This document shows, one piece after another, positions 5,744-8,317 of a DNA stretch of 8,317 nucleotides (position 1 is the stretch's first letter; every line of letters begins with the position of its first letter). The DNA is from Acidobacteriota bacterium. Lineage in GTDB: Bacteria > Acidobacteriota > Thermoanaerobaculia > Multivoradales > JAHZIX01. Made by a program: the position numbers and the translations under genes. The stretch covers positions 1 through 8,317 of the forward strand of contig JAGQSE010000283.1 of assembly GCA_020439725.1 (NCBI GenBank), in the 5' to 3' direction. The notes under the pieces were generated by a model. That model was not told the DNA's origin and ran no database searches. It saw only the letters and a list, made by a program, of their open reading frames with translations.

Positions 5744-7456
5744 CTAGCGCGGATCGACGACCTTGCCACCAAAGATATCGAGAACCGTCTGGACGCGTGG
5801 ATCGCCGGCGGTCTCGGCATCCACAGCCGGCTCGTCGTCGGTGGTCTCCTCGGCCGATGCCGCCGGAGCGTCGACCTCGTGGATGCGCCATGCCGAGCCG
5901 GCACCCCAGACCGCGGCGAGGGCGTCCTCGAGGACGCGGAGGTTGGTGTCGCGCTCGAGGGCCTTGGCGAGCGACGTGTCGCCGCGAGGCACCTCGACGG
6001 ACAGAGCACCGTCCTCGAAGCGCAGGTCTAGAGCCGCGCGCAGGCGGACGCCGAGGGGCTGCTTCTTGGTGGTGACGGCGTCGAGAAAGCGCTGCAGCGC
6101 GTCGGCTCCACCGAGCTGTGGGGTGGCCGCGACCGGTGGCGCCAGCGGGTCACCGGGCCCCGGGTCCGAGGGATCGGGGGGCGGCGGCTCGGAGCTGTGG
6201 CGTGGGGCCGGCGCCGGCGGCGGGTCGGGTTCGGCCACCTTGGCGGGGCGGTCTTCCTGGCGGGGCTGGGAGCGCGGCGGCGGAGCGCTCCTCGCCGGCG
6301 GTGCGGGGGCGGGTTGCGGCGGCCGCGAGCTCACGGCGGCGCCGGCGAGGAGCTCCTCCACCCGGGTCAGCTTGGGTAGCTCGGCGGCGCGGAGCCAGGC
6401 GATCTCGAGCGCCAGGATGCCGGCCTCGCTGCGCCGCACCGCTGGCTCGCTGGCCAGGAGTTGATGGGTGAGGCGGAGCAGATTCTCGTAGCCGGCGCCG
6501 CGGCAGAGCACGGCCAGGCGGGCGGCGTCCTCCTCGGGAAGCTCCGACGACCCGGCGTCGCCACCGAGCGCCAGATGAAGACCGTCGCGGCAATAGCCGA
6601 GAAATTGCGTGTGGACGTGACGCGGATCGCGCCCCTCGGTCTCCACCTGTCGGACCAGGGTCACGACCGCCCCCGAGTCGCCGGCCAGCATCGCCGCCAG
6701 GAGGTCGTGGAAAAGCGCGAGGTCGAGGCCGCCGAGCAGACGGACCGCGTCGTCGTCGGTGATGGTTCCGGCGCCGAAGGTCGCCATCTGGTCGAGGAGC
6801 GCCACCGAGTCGCGGACGCTGCCCTCACCGGCGCGGGCGATGAGTCGGAGCGCTGCGTCGCTGGCGTTGATCTCCTCGGTCTCCGAGATCCGCCGCAGGT
6901 GCTCGGCGAGGACGGCAGTGGGGACGCGGCGGAAGTTGAACTCCTGGCAGCGCGACAGAATGGTCGCGGGCACCGCTTCGATCTCGGTGGTGGCGAAGAT
7001 GAAGACGAGGTGCGGCGGCGGCTCTTCGATGATCTTGAGCAGCGCGTCGAATGCCTGGCGGGATAGGCGGTGGACCTCGTCGAGGATCACCACCTTGTAG
7101 CGGTCGCGAGCGGGTCCGTAGCGCAAGCTCTCGGTGAGCTCACGGACCTGCTCGACCTTCGAGTAGGTGGCCGCGTCGACCTCGATGACGTCGAGGTCCG
7201 CACCCGTGGTGATCTCACGACAGATCTGGCAGTCGTTGCACGGATCCGCCGACGGGCCGGTCTCGCAGTTAAGGGCTTTGGCGAGCACCCGTGCCGCGCT
7301 GGTCTTGCCAACCCCGCGGATTCCCGAGAAGAGATAGGCCTGGGCGATGCGAGCCTCGGTCAACGCGTTGCGCAGCGCGGTGACGATGGGCTCCTGGCCG
7401 ATCAGGCTCGAGAAGTCCTGCGGGCGGCATTTGCGGGCGAGGACCTGGTAGGCCAT
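5744..7456 (-). CDS. dnaX: DNA polymerase III subunit tau (DnaX, clamp loader)
   Basis: Clamp-loader ATPase of the replicative DNA polymerase, 570 residues. The family N-terminus MAYQVLARKCRPQDFSSLIGQ fixes the ATG at 7456; the 27 extra in-frame codons upstream run into the SRP RNA and are rejected. Motifs in order: Walker A GIRGVGKTS (45-53); zinc module Cys64, Cys73, Cys76, Cys79; Walker B VVILDEVHRLS (122-132); sensor 1 IFATTE (153-158) and the Ser-Arg-Cys arginine finger (SRC, 168-170); sensor 2 GSVRDSVALLDQ (212-223). The domain III helices end near 370. A Pro-rich, Ala/Glu-containing linker spans about 378-444. A small alpha/beta domain (450-527), an acidic spacer, and the tail VQTVLDIFGGKVVDPR follow; the C-terminal part is the likely polymerase-binding region. 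No A-rich slippery heptamer of the E. coli type was seen, so a short gamma form is not predicted. Transcription probably starts at the ffs promoter. Confidence 0.97.
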   Translation of the reverse strand: MAYQVLARKCRPQDFSSLIGQEPIVTALRNALTEARIAQAYLFSGIRGVGKTSAARVLAKALNCETGPSADPCNDCQICREITTGADLDVIEVDAATYSKVEQVRELTESLRYGPARDRYKVVILDEVHRLSRQAFDALLKIIEEPPPHLVFIFATTEIEAVPATILSRCQEFNFRRVPTAVLAEHLRRISETEEINASDAALRLIARAGEGSVRDSVALLDQMATFGAGTITDDDAVRLLGGLDLALFHDLLAAMLAGDSGAVVTLVRQVETEGRDPRHVHTQFLGYCRDGLHLALGGDAGSSELPEEDAARLAVLCRGAGYENLLRLTHQLLASEPAVRRSEAGILALEIAWLRAAELPKLTRVEELLAGAAVSSRPPQPAPAPPARSAPPPRSQPRQEDRPAKVAEPDPPPAPAPRHSSEPPPPDPSDPGPGDPLAPPVAATPQLGGADALQRFLDAVTTKKQPLGVRLRAALDLRFEDGALSVEVPRGDTSLAKALERDTNLRVLEDALAAVWGAGSAWRIHEVDAPAASAEETTDDEPAVDAETAGDPRVQTVLDIFGGKVVDPR

Positions 7457-7515
7457 GATGCTTCGGTAGGTCGTCGTGTCGGACGATGGCCGGGTCGAAA
7501 GATCGAGACGGGCGC

Positions 7516-7528
7516 GTCGCGGTGCGAC
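7516..7528 (-). other. Small hairpin between SRP RNA and dnaX
   Basis: A perfect 5-bp inverted repeat, GTCGC and GCGAC, with a 3-nt loop, lies just past the likely 3' end of the SRP RNA on the minus strand. No U-run follows, so it is not a convincing intrinsic terminator. It may be a partial terminator or a boundary for 3' processing of the SRP RNA, with readthrough into dnaX. In such G+C-rich sequence a stem this short could also be chance. Confidence 0.3.
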
Positions 7529-7653
7529 AAGGGTCAACGAAGGGCTCCGGCGTGCTGCGGCACTCGGCGGGTGTACCTTATCGCTGCTCCCTTCCGGGCC
7601 TGACGAGGTTCGGTACTCGCCGATGCACAGGGCCCGAGCCCTTCGCAGGCCCC
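7529..7653 (-). ncRNA. ffs: Signal recognition particle RNA, small (4.5S) bacterial type
   Basis: RNA scaffold of the signal recognition particle; it binds Ffh and helps deliver nascent membrane proteins to FtsY. On the minus strand the apical hairpin reads GUCAGGCCCGGAAGGGAGCAG, which holds the conserved GGAA tetraloop and the asymmetric loop that binds the Ffh M domain; E. coli 4.5S has nearly the same core. The ends of the hairpin close with a perfect 10-bp stem between 7636-7645 and 7538-7547, which makes a core of 108 nt. Weaker pairing of GGGGCCUG with UUGACCC extends it to about 125 nt. No Alu domain is present, so this is the short type. Exact 5' and 3' ends are inferred from the pairing. 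Position just upstream of dnaX is the conserved genomic location. Confidence 0.94.
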
Positions 7654-7666
7654 TGTCGGAACGATG

Positions 7667-7695
7667 ATCGTACGTGCTGAGGCAAGCGAAGTAAA
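7667..7695 (-). promoter_or_regulatory. Predicted sigma-70 promoter of ffs (and probably the dnaX operon)
   Basis: On the minus strand a -35 box TTTACT (7690-7695) and a -10 box TACGAT (7667-7672) are separated by exactly 17 bp; each box matches 4 of 6 consensus bases. The predicted transcription start is near 7660, a few bases before the GGGG at the likely mature 5' end of the SRP RNA, so short 5' trimming (for example by RNase P) would be needed. No better promoter is seen between ffs and dnaX. Confidence 0.55.
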
Positions 7696-7707
7696 GGGCA
7701 CGAGGGT

Positions 7708-7737
7708 TTGCCCGGGGAAGCGGCCTTGATCTATGAT
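7708..7737 (+). promoter_or_regulatory. Predicted sigma-70 promoter of tadA
   Basis: The plus strand has -35 TTGCCC (7708-7713, 4 of 6) and -10 TATGAT (7732-7737, 5 of 6) with an 18-bp spacer. Transcription would start near 7744 and leave a leader of about 24 nt before the tadA ATG. This also argues against the in-frame TTG at 7708 as a start codon, because it lies inside the -35 box. It points away from the ffs promoter, with the two -35 boxes 12 bp apart. Confidence 0.5.
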
Positions 7738-7767
7738 TGCGACCTTGTCCGCGGCCGGGGCGAGTCG

Positions 7768-8289
7768 ATGAAGGCTCCCGACCGAGAGGCCGACGAGGCC
7801 TTCATGCGGGAAGCCCTGGTGGAGGCTCGCAAGGCGGCGGACAAAGGAGAGGTGCCGGTGGGTGCGGTCTTGGTCTGCGACGAGCGGATCGTCGGACGAG
7901 GCCGCAACCGCCGTGAGGCGGCGCAGGATCCGGTGGCCCATGCCGAAATCCTGGCGATCCGCCAGGGCGCACGGCACCTCGGCAGCTGGCGACTCGAAGA
8001 CTGCTCGCTCTACGTCACCCTCGAGCCCTGCGCCATGTGCGCGGGCGCCCTGGTGAACGGGCGGGTGCGTCGTCTGGTCTATGGCGCCACGGATCCGAAG
8101 GCCGGGTTTTGCGGCAGCCTGGGCGACCTGGTCCAGGATCCTCGCCTCAACCACCGGCTCGAGGTCGAAAGCGGCGTGCTCGCTGCCGAGAGCGCCGAGC
8201 TGTTGCGGGGCTTCTTCGCCGAGCTGCGCTCCGGGGAGCGCAAGACCTCGAAGCAGCGGGGGCGAAGCGGTTCTTTGAAGACGGTCTGA
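7768..8289 (+). CDS. tadA: tRNA-specific adenosine deaminase TadA
   Basis: Zinc deaminase that converts wobble A34 to inosine in tRNA-Arg(ACG), so that one tRNA reads CGU, CGC and CGA. It is 173 residues, near the family norm of 150-170. The cytidine-deaminase fold shows VPVGAVLV (29-36), the zinc ligand and proton-shuttle motif HAE (His58, Glu60), and PCAMC (Cys88, Cys91), the E. coli TadA pattern. TLEPCAMCAGALVNGRVRRLVYGATDPKAG and the C-terminal LNHRLEVESGVLAAESAELLRGFF match TadA rather than riboflavin or guanine deaminases. The ATG at 7768 gives the usual N-terminus and sits about 7 nt after a GGGGCGAG-like Shine-Dalgarno. The basic tail (RKTSKQRGRSGSLKTV) may help RNA binding. A tRNA-Ser begins 3 bp after the stop. 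Confidence 0.96.
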   Translation: MKAPDREADEAFMREALVEARKAADKGEVPVGAVLVCDERIVGRGRNRREAAQDPVAHAEILAIRQGARHLGSWRLEDCSLYVTLEPCAMCAGALVNGRVRRLVYGATDPKAGFCGSLGDLVQDPRLNHRLEVESGVLAAESAELLRGFFAELRSGERKTSKQRGRSGSLKTV

Positions 8290-8292
8290 CCG

Positions 8293-8317
8293 GGAGAGGT
8301 GTCCGAGTGGCTTAAGG
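8293..8317 (+). tRNA. tRNA-Ser, 5' part only (cut by window edge)
   Basis: The last 25 bases start GGAGAGGUGUCCGAGUGGCU, a characteristic 5' end for bacterial tRNA-Ser: a 7-nt acceptor strand GGAGAGG, U8, and a D-arm with GUCCGAGUGGCUUAAGG, almost the same as E. coli tRNA-Ser. The anticodon, long variable arm and 3' half lie beyond the window, so the isoacceptor is unknown and a full fold cannot be checked. Only 3 bp separate it from the tadA stop, so its promoter must lie in tadA or it is cotranscribed and processed out by RNase P. Confidence 0.85.

Noticed and set aside
4750..6075. Plus-strand open frame of 441 codons opposite recR, ybaB and part of dnaX
   Set aside because: It spans three conserved minus-strand genes and two intergenic gaps and has no family resemblance.
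7457..7537. Upstream start for dnaX
   Set aside because: It would place dnaX codons inside the SRP RNA 3' region, and the family N-terminus MAYQVLARK begins at 7456.
7534..8154. Minus-strand open frame of 206 codons across SRP RNA and tadA antisense
   Set aside because: It covers a structured RNA and the reverse strand of an intact tadA, with no recognisable domain.

Overview
This window is a G+C-rich, densely packed bacterial chromosomal segment dominated by housekeeping genes. By eye about two thirds or more of the bases are G/C. It looks like a Gram-negative-type or acidobacterial/deltaproteobacterial-like lineage: the SRP RNA is the short 4.5S type, G/C is strongly preferred at third codon positions, and DnaX has a proline-rich linker. 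The phylum cannot be fixed from this sequence alone. No mobile elements, CRISPR arrays, prophage genes or riboswitches were seen.

Left end (1-867): the 3' part of mutY (adenine glycosylase, plus strand, cut by the window edge) converges on the minus-strand block, with a 34-bp gap and no recognisable terminator. Centre (868-7653): one unbroken minus-strand block. In transcription order it reads ffs (SRP RNA), dnaX, ybaB, recR, class III aminotransferase, family 2 glycosyltransferase, P-loop NTPase/kinase, tandem cyclic-nucleotide-binding protein. Gaps are 52, 33 and 45 bp, then a 4-bp ATGA overlap, then 8 and about 29 bp, so these genes are probably cotranscribed at least in part. Right end (7654-8317): a short divergent promoter region, then tadA on the plus strand, followed 3 bp later by the 5' end of a tRNA-Ser gene that runs off the window.

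The set tRNA-Ser / tadA / SRP RNA / dnaX / ybaB / recR is a long-conserved neighbourhood, best known from Bacillus subtilis. It links tRNA editing (TadA), protein targeting (SRP RNA), the replicative clamp loader (DnaX) and RecFOR recombination repair (RecR, with YbaB as nucleoid partner). Here tadA and tRNA-Ser are inverted relative to dnaX, and recR is followed by four accessory genes. The aminotransferase-glycosyltransferase pair suggests surface-sugar or small-molecule metabolism. The NTPase-CNB pair suggests nucleotide sensing or phosphotransfer. That downstream module is the least ordinary part of the window, and its function is unknown.
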